64,000 nucleotides of DNA from Pseudomonas sp. G34. Its GTDB lineage: Bacteria; Pseudomonadota; Gammaproteobacteria; Pseudomonadales; Pseudomonadaceae. The DNA lies in assembly GCF_031119625.1 (NCBI RefSeq), contig NZ_JAVHZV010000029.1, forward strand, positions 62,001 to 126,000. Reading direction: 5' to 3'. The notes beneath the pieces were generated by a model. It searched no databases. It saw only the letters and a list, made by a program, of their open reading frames with translations, and was not told the origin of the DNA. Below, in pieces: positions 1 to 10,209 of the stretch. Made by a program: the position numbers and the translations under genes. Position 1 is the first letter of the stretch; each line of letters opens with the position of its first letter.

Positions 1-2
1 TG

Positions 3-101
3 ACCTGCCGCCTGGATACCGCGGCCGACGTCAGCGTGTACAAGGCCGGCGGCGTGCTGCAGCGCTTCGCCAAGGACTTCCTCGAAGGTGGGGTAGCTTG
101 A
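3..101 (+). CDS. acnD: Fe/S-dependent 2-methylisocitrate dehydratase AcnD, C-terminal end only
   Basis: An open frame enters from the left edge and stops with TGA at 99-101, giving the last 32 residues (TCRLDTAADVSVYKAGGVLQ, then a short tail). This tail resembles the C-terminus of AcnD, the aconitase-like enzyme that dehydrates 2-methylcitrate to 2-methylaconitate in propionate catabolism. The call rests mainly on the prpF gene directly downstream, because acnD and prpF are a standard pair: AcnD makes the trans isomer, which PrpF converts. The body of the gene lies outside the window, so no catalytic residue can be checked. Confidence 0.75.
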   Translation, partial: TCRLDTAADVSVYKAGGVLQRFAKDFLEGGVA

Positions 102-105
102 CCAT

Positions 106-246
106 GTAGGGTGGATCACGCTTTACCGATCCACCACGGGCGTCTCCACGGTGGATGGAAAAGGCGCCTACCCTACGACTACCCCAGCCCCTCTCCTGCA
201 AGCGGGAGAGGGGAGGCAATCGCGTAGCCCGGATGCCATCCGGGAA
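106..246. repeat. acnD-prpF intergenic palindromic repeats
   Basis: The 181-bp gap between acnD and prpF carries three small palindromic units in a row. The first (106-176) is flanked by GTAGGGT and ACCCTAC. The second is a 9-bp hairpin, CCCCTCTCC at 188-196 with GGAGAGGGG at 205-213. The third is CCCGGAT (228-234) with ATCCGGG (238-244). The last resembles the GTAGCCCGG element found again at 45403-45487. They look like dispersed intergenic repeats of pseudomonads. They may affect mRNA 3' or 5' stability, but nothing here marks them as a specific operator. Confidence 0.55.
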
Positions 247-282
247 AAGCCAGCACCATCACTTCCTATCAGGACTGCACTC

Positions 283-1461
283 ATGGCTTATCTGCCGCAA
301 GTGAAAATTCCCGCCACCTATATGCGTGGCGGTACCAGCAAGGGCGTGTTCTTCCGTTTGCAGGATCTTCCCGAGCAATGCCAGGTTGCGGGCGAGGCCC
401 GCGACAAGTTGTTCATGCGGGTGATCGGCAGCCCCGACCCGTACTCGGCGCAGATCGATGGCATGGGCGGCGCGACCTCGAGTACCTCCAAATGCGTGAT
501 CCTGTCGAAAAGCAGCCAGCCCGGTCACGATGTCGACTACCTCTACGGCCAGGTGTCGATCGACAAGGCCTTCGTCGACTGGAGCGGCAATTGCGGCAAC
601 CTGTCTACCGGGGCTGGCGCTTTCGCCATCCACGCTGGCTTGCTCGATCCGTCACGTGTTCCGCACAACGGCACCTGCGTGGTGCGTATCTGGCAGGCCA
701 ATATTCAGAAAACCATCATCGCCCACGTACCGATCACCGACGGTCAGGTGCAGGAAACCGGCGATTTCGAACTCGATGGGGTGACCTTCCCGGCGGCGGA
801 GATCGTGCTGGAGTTTCTCGACCCGTCCGATGATGGCGAGCAGGGCGGCTCGATGTTTCCCACCGGCAATCGGGTGGACGACCTCGAAGTGCCCGGCATC
901 GGTACTTTCAAGGCGACCATGATCTCTGCGGGTATTCCGACCATCTTCGTCAACGCGGTGGATATCGGCTATCAAGGCACCGAGCTGCGCGACGACATCA
1001 ACGCGGACCCGGCGCAGCTGGCGCGTTTCGAGCAGATTCGTGTGGCCGGGGCACTGCGCATGGGCTTGATCACGACGCCGGAGGAGGCGCTGACTCGCCA
1101 GCACACCCCCAAGATCGCCTTCGTCAGCCCACCGAAAAACTACACCGCCTCAAGCGGCAAGACGGTCGAGGCGGGTGAGGTGGATCTGCTGGTACGGGCG
1201 CTGTCCATGGGCAAGCTGCATCACGCCATGATGGGCACCTGCGCGGTGGCCATCGGCGCGGCGGCGGCGGTACCCGGCACCCTGGTCAACCAGGCTGCTG
1301 GCGGCGGTGAGCGGCAGGCGGTGCGTTTTGGGCATCCTTCCGGCACCTTGCGGGTCGGCGCCGAGGCCACTCAGGTGAATGGCAGGTGGGCGGTCACCAA
1401 GGCGATCATGAGCCGCAGCGCACGAATTCTGATGGAAGGCTGGGTTCGCGTACCAGGCTAG
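283..1461 (+). CDS. prpF: 2-methylaconitate cis-trans isomerase PrpF
   Basis: A 392-aa protein of the PrpF family, which has a diaminopimelate-epimerase-like fold. It converts trans-2-methylaconitate made by AcnD into the cis form used by aconitase B in the methylcitrate cycle of propionate degradation. The N-terminus MAYLPQVKIPATYMRGGTSK matches the family, and the conserved NCGN segment places a likely catalytic Cys at residue 104. The frame is open upstream to 151, but that extension crosses the palindromic repeats. The ATG at 283 has AGGA about 9 nt upstream and gives the usual family N-terminus, so it was chosen. The stop overlaps the stop of the convergent LysE gene by 4 nt. Confidence 0.93.
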   Translation: MAYLPQVKIPATYMRGGTSKGVFFRLQDLPEQCQVAGEARDKLFMRVIGSPDPYSAQIDGMGGATSSTSKCVILSKSSQPGHDVDYLYGQVSIDKAFVDWSGNCGNLSTGAGAFAIHAGLLDPSRVPHNGTCVVRIWQANIQKTIIAHVPITDGQVQETGDFELDGVTFPAAEIVLEFLDPSDDGEQGGSMFPTGNRVDDLEVPGIGTFKATMISAGIPTIFVNAVDIGYQGTELRDDINADPAQLARFEQIRVAGALRMGLITTPEEALTRQHTPKIAFVSPPKNYTASSGKTVEAGEVDLLVRALSMGKLHHAMMGTCAVAIGAAAAVPGTLVNQAAGGGERQAVRFGHPSGTLRVGAEATQVNGRWAVTKAIMSRSARILMEGWVRVPG

Positions 1462-2096
1462 CGCTGAGTGGTGCTCAGCAGCAGGCCGCCGGCGCCCATG
1501 AAAAAGGCGCCGGTGGTGCGATTCAAGCGCTGCGCCCCTCGCCGCGTGCGGATAAAGCGGCGGATCTGCCGGCCGAACAGGGCATAGACCAGGGAAGCCG
1601 CGTATTCGGCCAGCAGGTAGGTGGCACCCAGGTAGACGAATTGCTCGATGGCAGGCTGGCCCGGCTTGATGAACTGCGGGAACACCGCGGCGAACAGCAG
1701 GATAGCCTTGGGATTGCTGATGCCGATCAGGAACTCCTGCAGCATCAGCTTGCCGAGCTGGCGCTGCGGCTGCACGGCGGGCACGGCGCCTTCAAGATCC
1801 AGGCCGCTGAACTCACGGCTGCGCCAGGCGCTGATACCCAGATACAGCAGGTACAGCGCGCCGACCCACTTGATCACCGTGAAGGCGGTTTCCGACGCCA
1901 GCAGCATGGCGCCCAGGCCAACGGCGGAAATGCTCAGAAAGATGCTGAACGCCGCCACCCGCCCGGTGGTGGCCAGCAGGGCCGCGGCAATGCCGTGACG
2001 AATGCCGTTGTTCATCGCACAGAAGTTGTTGGGCCCCGGCGTCAGCGCGATCACAAAGGCGAGCGGGGCGAACAGCACGGCATCGGACAGCATCAT
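1458..2096 (-). CDS. LysE/RhtB family amino-acid exporter
   Basis: A 212-aa hydrophobic protein starting MMLSDAVLFAPLAFVIALTP. The GPNN motif at the end of the first helix and about six predicted membrane segments are typical of the LysE/RhtB family, which exports amino acids, homoserine lactone or related metabolites by proton antiport. The substrate cannot be read from sequence. GAGGGA lies about 8 nt upstream of the first ATG. The gene sits 22 bp downstream of ppsR on the same strand and could share its transcript. It is convergent with prpF. Confidence 0.88.
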   Translation of the reverse strand: MMLSDAVLFAPLAFVIALTPGPNNFCAMNNGIRHGIAAALLATTGRVAAFSIFLSISAVGLGAMLLASETAFTVIKWVGALYLLYLGISAWRSREFSGLDLEGAVPAVQPQRQLGKLMLQEFLIGISNPKAILLFAAVFPQFIKPGQPAIEQFVYLGATYLLAEYAASLVYALFGRQIRRFIRTRRGAQRLNRTTGAFFMGAGGLLLSTTQR

Positions 2097-2118
2097 GGCA
2101 AGTCCCTCACAGGGGCGG

Positions 2119-2937
2119 TTACTTGAAGCGGCGTTCGACGCCTTTTTCCACCAGGATCTTGGCGGAGATTTCCTCGACCGAGAAATGCGTGGAGTCGATG
2201 AACGCGATCGATTCGCGGCGGAACAGGCTTTCCACTTCGCGCACCTCGAATTCGCACTGAGCGTAGCTGGCGTAGCGGCTGTTGGGCTTGCGCTCGTTGC
2301 GAATCGCCGCCAGGCGGTCGGGGTCGATGGTCAGGCCAAACAGCTTCTCGCGGTATTTCTTCAGCGAGGCCGGCAGTTGCAGGCGTTCCATGTCGTCCTC
2401 GGTGAGCGGGTAGTTGGCGGCGCGGATGCCGTACTGCATGGCCATGTACAGGCAGGTCGGGGTCTTGCCGCAACGCGACACGCCGACCAGGATCAGGTCG
2501 GCCTTGTCATAGTAATGGGTGCGCGCGCCATCGTCGTTGTCGAGGGCGAAGTTGACCGCCTCGATGCGCTCCATGTAGTTGGCGTTGCCACTGATCGAGT
2601 GCGACTTGCCTACCGAATACGACGAGTGCGAGGCGAGTTCCTGCTCCAGCGGCGCCAGGAAGGTCGAGAAGATGTCGATCATGAAACCGCGCGACTCGGC
2701 CAGGATATCGTGAACCTGCTGGTCTACGATGGTGGCGAAGATGATCGGGTTGGCGCCATCCTTGTCGGCGGCATTATTGATTTGTTGTACCATGGCGCGC
2801 GCCTTTTCGACGCTGTCCACGTAGGGCCGCGTGAGCTTGGTGAAGCCGATGGTGTCGAACTGGGCCAGCAGGCTTTGCCCCAATGCTTCTGCGGTGATAC
2901 CGGTGCCGTCGGAGATGAAGTACGCGGTTCGTGTCAT
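2119..2937 (-). CDS. ppsR: PEP synthase regulatory protein PpsR (bifunctional kinase/pyrophosphorylase)
   Basis: A 272-aa DUF299 (kinase-PPPase) protein. The N-terminus has the family signature FISDGTGITAEALGQSLLAQ, and a P-loop-like GVSRCGKT lies at about residues 152-159. In E. coli the homologue inactivates PEP synthase by ADP-dependent phosphorylation of a Thr next to the catalytic His, and reactivates it by Pi-dependent dephosphorylation. The gene is divergent from ppsA across a 177-bp intergenic region, the arrangement known in Pseudomonas and a strong support for the call. Confidence 0.95.
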   Translation of the reverse strand: MTRTAYFISDGTGITAEALGQSLLAQFDTIGFTKLTRPYVDSVEKARAMVQQINNAADKDGANPIIFATIVDQQVHDILAESRGFMIDIFSTFLAPLEQELASHSSYSVGKSHSISGNANYMERIEAVNFALDNDDGARTHYYDKADLILVGVSRCGKTPTCLYMAMQYGIRAANYPLTEDDMERLQLPASLKKYREKLFGLTIDPDRLAAIRNERKPNSRYASYAQCEFEVREVESLFRRESIAFIDSTHFSVEEISAKILVEKGVERRFK

Positions 2938-3114
2938 TGCGCAAATGGCCTATAAGCTGGGAACGAATCTTGGCTATGATAGGTCGGTTTTTTGCCGGCC
3001 CTGATGGGTTTGCATTGTTACTTATTTTCCAGGGCCAGGCCATTGTCCACCCGGCGCATGCCGACGGCGTTTCCAGCCCATGAGCTTTTCCAACACTGAA
3101 GTGGAGAGATCACC

Positions 3115-5487
<2,373 letters not shown>

Positions 5488-5512
5488 TCCAATGGTGTGA
5501 AGGATGACCCGA

Positions 5513-5537
5513 GGGCAGGTTCTACCTGCCCTTTTTT
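5513..5537 (+). terminator. ppsA rho-independent terminator
   Basis: An 8-bp perfect stem, GGGCAGGT (5513-5520) and ACCTGCCC (5524-5531), with a 3-nt loop is followed by six T residues (5532-5537). It lies 26 bp after the ppsA stop. Confidence 0.92.
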
Positions 5538-5691
5538 GTGGCCTACCCTCCCTGGCGGCCACCCTTCGGGTCGTCGCTGTGCGGGCGCCAAGCCTGCGGG
5601 CCACCGTTGGCCGTTTAGGAAATCTTGAATTTTGCTGCCGGCCAGCGGGTGATCCCTGGGGCTGGCAGTCTGTTGGGTCAGAGCGAAGAAG

Positions 5692-6696
5692 ATGCAAAGC
5701 AGCAGTGAGTTGTTTCCCGTAGCGTTGCTGAGTGCCGAGCTGCGTGGTGATCTGAGTGAAGATGTGTACCGCCTCAAACCGGCCAACAGTCCGGACTTCA
5801 GTGTCGAACTGGCCGTTACCCGCCTGGGTTTGGCGGGGCAGCAGCAGGCCCGTGGCGAGCCGGTGATCCTGCTGCATGGCAGCTTTTCCAATCGGCGTTT
5901 CTGGTACTCGCCGGGCGGCATTGGCCTGGCGCCGTACCTGGTGCGTGCCGGTTTCGATGTGTGGATCGCCGAGATGCGCGGCCATGGCCTGTCGCCGCGC
6001 AACCTGGCCTACCGGCATAACTGTGTGGCCGACTACGCCCGCTACGATCTGCCGGCAATCGCCGCGTTCGTTGCCGAGCAGAATCCGGCACCCATCCATT
6101 GGCTCGGCCATTCGCTGGGCGGCGTGACACTGGCTGCAGCCCTGGGCGGCGGTTACCTGGCGCCGCACGGTGTGGCCAGCCTGGGGCTGTTCGGGGCCGA
6201 GGTCAGCCGCCGTTACTGGATGCTCAAGGTGCCCCCCGTCGAGTGGCTCGCACGCCTGCTGCTCAAACGATTGGCGGTGCTCTCGGGGGCGCGGCTCAAG
6301 CGCGGGCCGGAGGACGAGCCGATCGGCATCGCCCTGGAAACCCTGCGCTGGCACCGCCTGTTCGGGCGTTTCGGCGATGCCGAGCAGGACTGGTGGGCCG
6401 GGCTGCAAAGGGTCGCCGTACCGCTGCTGGTGGTGGTCAGTGACGCCGACCGGCAATCTCCGCCCGAGGCCTGTCGCGCCTTGTTCGAGCAATTTGCCTC
6501 GGCAGACCGCACGTTCGTCAATCTGGGGCGTGGCCAGGGCTTTGCCCATGACTACGATCACGTGCAGATGCTGGTCAGCAAGCCGGCCCAGGACGAAGTA
6601 TGGCCGCTGGTGCTGCGCTGGCTGATGGGTGAGCGCCAATCGCCCCGCCCTGAGGCGGATGAGCCGGGCGGCGCGGCGATTGCCGCGGTGCCGTGA
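5692..6696 (+). CDS. Alpha/beta hydrolase (PA1771-type putative esterase)
   Basis: A 334-aa alpha/beta-hydrolase. The sequence shows an oxyanion-hole HGSF segment (ILLHGSFSNRRFW), a nucleophile elbow GHSLGG with Ser141, a likely acid in VVVSDADR, and a His in the DYDHVQ region. No signal peptide is evident, so it is probably cytoplasmic. The substrate is unknown. It is the usual gene between ppsA and rraA in Pseudomonas, but the ppsA terminator and a 155-bp gap suggest separate transcription. The start at 5692 is the first ATG, with a purine-rich GAAGAAG just upstream. Confidence 0.85.
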   Translation: MQSSSELFPVALLSAELRGDLSEDVYRLKPANSPDFSVELAVTRLGLAGQQQARGEPVILLHGSFSNRRFWYSPGGIGLAPYLVRAGFDVWIAEMRGHGLSPRNLAYRHNCVADYARYDLPAIAAFVAEQNPAPIHWLGHSLGGVTLAAALGGGYLAPHGVASLGLFGAEVSRRYWMLKVPPVEWLARLLLKRLAVLSGARLKRGPEDEPIGIALETLRWHRLFGRFGDAEQDWWAGLQRVAVPLLVVVSDADRQSPPEACRALFEQFASADRTFVNLGRGQGFAHDYDHVQMLVSKPAQDEVWPLVLRWLMGERQSPRPEADEPGGAAIAAVP

Positions 6697-6774
6697 TACG
6701 GCGTGCCGAGAGTGTCCGAGGCATGGCGGATAAGGCTATGCTGCAGGCTTCGAACACCAACCAGGAGTTTCGCC

Positions 6775-7260
6775 ATGCACTACAGCACGCCCGATCTGTG
6801 TGACGCCAACCCGGAACTGGTCAGCGTCGTGGAGCCGATGTTCAGCAACTTCGGCGGCCGCGACTCGTTTGGCGGGCAGATCGTCACCGTCAAATGCTTC
6901 GAGGACAATTCCCTGGTCAAGTCCCAGGCCGACCAGCCGGGTGCCGGCAAGGTGCTGGTAGTCGACGGTGGGGCATCTTTGCGCTGCGCGTTGCTGGGCG
7001 ACATGATCGCCGAAAAGGCCGCCAGCAACGGCTGGGAAGGCATGGTGATCTACGGCTGCGTGCGGGACGTCGACGTGCTGGCGCAGACCCATCTGGGCGT
7101 GCAGGCCCTGGGCAGCCACCCGATGAAGACCGACAAGCGTGGCCTGGGCGACCTCAACGTGGTGGTCAATTTTGGCGGCGTCACCTTCCGCCCCGGCGAA
7201 TACCTGTATGCCGACAACAACGGCATCATCGTTTCACCCCAGGCGCTGCAAACCGAGTAA
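6775..7260 (+). CDS. rraA: RraA family protein (ribonuclease E regulator A-like)
   Basis: A 161-aa protein starting MHYSTPDLCDANPELVSVVE, the length and N-terminus of RraA. E. coli RraA forms a ring-shaped trimer that binds RNase E and its helicases and slows mRNA decay. Some relatives are 4-hydroxy-4-methyl-2-oxoglutarate aldolases, and older annotations call it MenG or a methyltransferase, which is not supported. The GDMIAEKAASNGWEGMVIYG segment is conserved. The start at 6775 has AGGAG 8 nt upstream; the frame is open further upstream but without a ribosome site. cmaX follows after 39 bp. Confidence 0.93.
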   Translation: MHYSTPDLCDANPELVSVVEPMFSNFGGRDSFGGQIVTVKCFEDNSLVKSQADQPGAGKVLVVDGGASLRCALLGDMIAEKAASNGWEGMVIYGCVRDVDVLAQTHLGVQALGSHPMKTDKRGLGDLNVVVNFGGVTFRPGEYLYADNNGIIVSPQALQTE

Positions 7261-7299
7261 CCGGGTATTCAATCGCCTGGCAGTTATCGAGAGGGATGG

Positions 7300-8295
7300 A
7301 TGCACGAGGAAGACAACGCGCAGTGGGGCCTGGTACATGGCTTCGTGCTGGACGGCAGGGGCGGCGCCCAGGCGGTGGCCCGCGAGCAGCTCGACGCCTT
7401 GCAGCTCGAGGAGGGGCAGAGCCTGTGGCTGCACTGGGATCGCAGCCACCCGCAGACCCAGAGCTGGCTGCGCCACGACAGTGGGTTGAGCGAGTTCGCC
7501 TGCGACCTGCTGCTCGAGGAAAATACCCGCCCGCGCGCCTTGCCACTGCCGGACGACGAATTGCTGCTGTTCCTGCGCGGGGTCAACCTCAACCCCGGGG
7601 CCGAGCCCGAGGACATGGTCTCGGTGCGTATTTTCGCGGATGCGCAGCGGGTGATCTCGTTGCGCTTGCGGCCGCTGCGCGCCACCGAAGACCTAATCGA
7701 GCGGCTGCAGGCGGGCAAGGGCCCGCGAAATGCCTCCGAGCTGATCCTGCAGCTCAGTGATTACCTCACCGACAAGGTCGAGGATCTGGTGACCGGGCTC
7801 TCCGACCTGGTCGACGGGCAGGAAGAGCAGGTCGATGGCAACGAGCGCAGCTTGCCCGATCACGGCCTGTTGCTGCATATCCGTCGCCGCGCCGCCGGTT
7901 TGCGGCGCTTCCTGTCGCCGCAGCGGGATATCTACGCACAGCTCACGCGCAGCCAGTTGCCCTGGCTCAGCCACGAAGACAGCCTGTACTGGAACGAGCT
8001 CAACAACCGCCTGCTGCGCTATCTCGAGGAGCTGGAGCTGACGCGCGAGCGCATCGGCCTGCTGCTGGAAACGGAGAACCGCCGGCTGGACGTGCGCATG
8101 AACCACATCATGTTCCGCTTCGGCATCATCACCTGCATCTTCCTGCCCATGAGTTTCGTCACCGGTCTCTTGGGCATCAACGTCGGTGGCATTCCCGGTG
8201 CCGAGAGCCCCTATGGCTTCCTGATCGCGTGCCTGTTGATGGTGCTGATCGGTCTGGGCCAGTGGCTGCTGTTTCGCCGCCTGCGATGGGTCTGA
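7300..8295 (+). CDS. cmaX: CmaX, CorA/ZntB-like metal transporter
   Basis: A 331-aa protein of the CorA superfamily, ZntB-like branch. A long soluble, largely helical N-terminal domain (about residues 1-265) is followed by two C-terminal membrane segments. The loop between them carries GIN (TGLLGINVGG) in place of the GMN of CorA magnesium channels, as in ZntB zinc transporters. It probably moves a divalent cation across the inner membrane; the ion is not determined. In Pseudomonas, cmaX leads the cmaX-cfrX-cmpX-sigX block. The ATG at 7300 was preferred over the out-of-frame ATG at 7296. Confidence 0.9.
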   Translation: MHEEDNAQWGLVHGFVLDGRGGAQAVAREQLDALQLEEGQSLWLHWDRSHPQTQSWLRHDSGLSEFACDLLLEENTRPRALPLPDDELLLFLRGVNLNPGAEPEDMVSVRIFADAQRVISLRLRPLRATEDLIERLQAGKGPRNASELILQLSDYLTDKVEDLVTGLSDLVDGQEEQVDGNERSLPDHGLLLHIRRRAAGLRRFLSPQRDIYAQLTRSQLPWLSHEDSLYWNELNNRLLRYLEELELTRERIGLLLETENRRLDVRMNHIMFRFGIITCIFLPMSFVTGLLGINVGGIPGAESPYGFLIACLLMVLIGLGQWLLFRRLRWV

Positions 8296-8349
8296 TGTGA
8301 CTCGCCGCGCAGCCGCTTCGTCTAGCGGAGACGTTCTGTGAGGTCTGCC

Positions 8350-8598
8350 ATGCACGATCCATTTGAAGAATCTCTGCGTGATTTGTTGAAAGCCTCGTCT
8401 TCGCCAGCGCGCGACGACGATGCCTGCCTGAACCGCGTCCTGAAAACCGCCAACCGCCAGGTGGGCGCGGGCGACCTGTTCGGCTTGATGGGCCACTGGG
8501 CCAGCGCCCTGATGATCGCCCTCAACAATGGCTCTTCCCATGTCGCACCGGTGTCACGCCGCCGTGCTTCTGCTCGTTCTTCCGATAAGGCTCAATGA
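8350..8598 (+). CDS. cfrX: CfrX (CrfX) small protein of the sigX locus
   Basis: An 82-aa protein starting MHDPFEESLRDLLKASSSPA. The middle (GDLFGLMGHWASALMIALNN) is moderately hydrophobic and the tail is Arg/Ser-rich. Its biochemical role is unknown. It is identified by position and similarity to the small conserved gene between cmaX and cmpX in Pseudomonas, reported to belong to the SigX regulon. The ATG at 8350 was chosen because the GTG at 8338 forms part of its likely Shine-Dalgarno (GTGAGG, 6 nt upstream). It is separated from cmpX by a single base. Confidence 0.85.
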   Translation: MHDPFEESLRDLLKASSSPARDDDACLNRVLKTANRQVGAGDLFGLMGHWASALMIALNNGSSHVAPVSRRRASARSSDKAQ

Positions 8599-8599
8599 A

Positions 8600-9424
8600 A
8601 TGGAACTCGATCCCTGGACTCATAGCCTGGTCGCCGCGATGACGGCGCTGTGGACGAAAGTCGCCAGCTTCATTCCCAATCTGTTCGTGGCGCTGGTGCT
8701 GGTGCTGCTGGGCTTCATCGTCGCCAAGCTGCTCGACACCTTGCTGTCCAAACTGCTTGGCAAGCTGGGCCTGGATCGCCTGATGGCCGGCACCGGGCTG
8801 ACCAAGATCCTGGGGCGCGCCGGTTTCCAGGTGCCGGTTTCGACCCTGATCGGCAAGATCGTCTACTGGTTCGTGCTGCTGATATTCCTGGTCTCGGCTG
8901 CCGAGTCGCTGGGCCTGGAGCGCGTTTCGGCCACCCTCGACGTCCTGGCGCTGTACCTGCCCAAGGTATTCGGTGCGGCGCTGATCCTGCTTGCCGGCGT
9001 GCTGCTCGCCCATTTGCTCAGCGGCCTGGTGCGTGGCGCCGCCGAAGGCGTCGGGCTGGAATATGCCCATGGCCTGGCGCGCCTGGCCCAGGGCCTGGTG
9101 ATCATCATCAGCATCTCCGTGGCCATCGGCCAGCTGGAGGTGAAGACCGACCTGCTCAACAACGTCATCGCCATCGTGCTGATTTCCGTCGGCCTGGCCG
9201 TGGCGCTGGCGCTGGGGCTGGGCAGCCGCGAGTTGGCGAGCCAGATCCTGGCCGGCATCTATGTGCGTGAGCTGTATCAGGTCGGCCAGCAAATAGAGGT
9301 GGGCGGCGTCGAAGGGCAGATCGAGGAGATCGGTACGGTCAAGACCACGGTGCTGACGGACTCGGGGGAATTGGTCTCGTTGTCCAATCGCGTGCTGCTC
9401 GAGCAGCGGGTAAGCAGCCGCTAA
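8600..9424 (+). CDS. cmpX: CmpX, mechanosensitive-channel-like membrane protein
   Basis: A 274-aa inner-membrane protein with conserved TM-helix repeats (PF05552-type). It has four or five hydrophobic segments (for example FIPNLFVALVLVLLGFIVAK) and a C-terminal soluble beta-rich tail beginning YVRELYQVGQQIEVGGVEGQ that resembles the MscS beta domain. It is probably a small-conductance mechanosensitive or related channel. In P. aeruginosa, loss of CmpX has been linked to envelope stress and SigX activity. The start at 8600, 1 bp after the cfrX stop, gives MELDPWTHSL, the expected N-terminus; the frame extends upstream inside cfrX. Confidence 0.9.
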   Translation: MELDPWTHSLVAAMTALWTKVASFIPNLFVALVLVLLGFIVAKLLDTLLSKLLGKLGLDRLMAGTGLTKILGRAGFQVPVSTLIGKIVYWFVLLIFLVSAAESLGLERVSATLDVLALYLPKVFGAALILLAGVLLAHLLSGLVRGAAEGVGLEYAHGLARLAQGLVIIISISVAIGQLEVKTDLLNNVIAIVLISVGLAVALALGLGSRELASQILAGIYVRELYQVGQQIEVGGVEGQIEEIGTVKTTVLTDSGELVSLSNRVLLEQRVSSR

Positions 9425-9450
9425 GGGGCATTTCTGCTACCCTATGCGCC

Positions 9451-9487
9451 CAGCCAGCGGCCTGTACGAACAGGCGCTGGCTGTTTT
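9451..9487 (+). terminator. Terminator-like hairpin upstream of sigX
   Basis: CAGCCAGCG (9451-9459) pairs with CGCTGGCTG (9475-9483). Inside, CCTGT (9461-9465) pairs with ACAGG (9470-9474) around an ACGA loop, with one bulged G at 9460. Four T residues follow (9484-9487). It lies 26 bp after the cmpX stop and 26 bp before the sigX start, so it could end the cmpX transcript or act as an attenuator of read-through into sigX. The T-run is short, so termination may be incomplete. Confidence 0.55.
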
Positions 9488-9513
9488 CGTCCTGACCGTT
9501 GGCCCGACCTGCT

Positions 9514-10104
9514 TTGAACGCACCCCAATCACCGTCACTGCGCTATGACCCACGCGAGCTCTCCGACGAGGAGCTGGTGGCGCGTGCCCATGACGAGCTG
9601 TTCCATGTAACGCGCGCTTACGAAGAATTGATGCGTCGTTACCAGCGCACCCTGTTCAATGTATGTGCGCGATATTTAGGGAACGATCGCGATGCCGACG
9701 ATGTCTGTCAGGAAGTGATGCTCAAGGTTCTTTATGGGCTGAAGAACTTCGAGGGTAAATCGAAGTTCAAGACCTGGCTCTACAGCATTACCTACAACGA
9801 ATGCATCACTCAGTACCGCAAGGAGCGTCGCAAACGTCGTTTGATGGATGCGCTGAGTTTGGATCCTCTGGAAGAAGCGTCGGAAGAAAAGGCGCCGAAG
9901 ATAGAGGATCCAGGTGGTTTGGATCGCTGGCTTGTGCACGTGAATCCGATCGACCGGGAGATTCTGGTGCTGCGTTTTGTCGCAGAGCTGGAGTTTCAGG
10001 AGATCGCCGACATCATGCACATGGGGCTCAGCGCAACCAAAATGCGCTACAAGCGCGCATTGGACCGATTGCGGGAAAAGTTTGCAGGTATTACCGAAAG
10101 TTAG
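9514..10104 (+). CDS. sigX: ECF sigma factor SigX
   Basis: A 196-aa extracytoplasmic-function sigma factor. Region 2 runs from EELMRRYQRTLFNVCARYLG through DADDVCQEVMLKVLYGLKNF, and region 4 contains the helix-turn-helix EFQEIADIMHMGLSATKMRY. SigX controls oprF, fatty-acid synthesis and membrane fluidity in Pseudomonas. No anti-sigma gene is adjacent, as expected for SigX. TTG at 9514 gives MNAPQSPSLRYDPRELSDEE, the family N-terminus. A TTG at 9499 would add 5 residues, and neither has a strong ribosome site. Transcription probably continues from the cmpX side through the hairpin at 9451-9487, or from an unseen promoter within it. Confidence 0.95.
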   Translation: MNAPQSPSLRYDPRELSDEELVARAHDELFHVTRAYEELMRRYQRTLFNVCARYLGNDRDADDVCQEVMLKVLYGLKNFEGKSKFKTWLYSITYNECITQYRKERRKRRLMDALSLDPLEEASEEKAPKIEDPGGLDRWLVHVNPIDREILVLRFVAELEFQEIADIMHMGLSATKMRYKRALDRLREKFAGITES

Positions 10105-10139
10105 TTCGGTGCAGGCTTTAACTGGCAAAGGTGAGTTTT

Positions 10140-10166
10140 GTTAAACTTACCGCAGACTCGCATGTC
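10140..10166 (+). promoter_or_regulatory. Candidate ECF (SigX-type) promoter of oprF
   Basis: GTTAAAC (10140-10146) has the AAC core typical of ECF -35 elements. TGTC (10163-10166) lies 16 bp downstream, a usual ECF spacing. It is 44 bp upstream of the oprF start, in the sigX-oprF gap. oprF is a known SigX target, but the match here is by eye only. Confidence 0.4.
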
Positions 10167-10209
10167 TACCTGCATGCGGATCAATCACTCATAGATGGGG
10201 ATTTAACGG

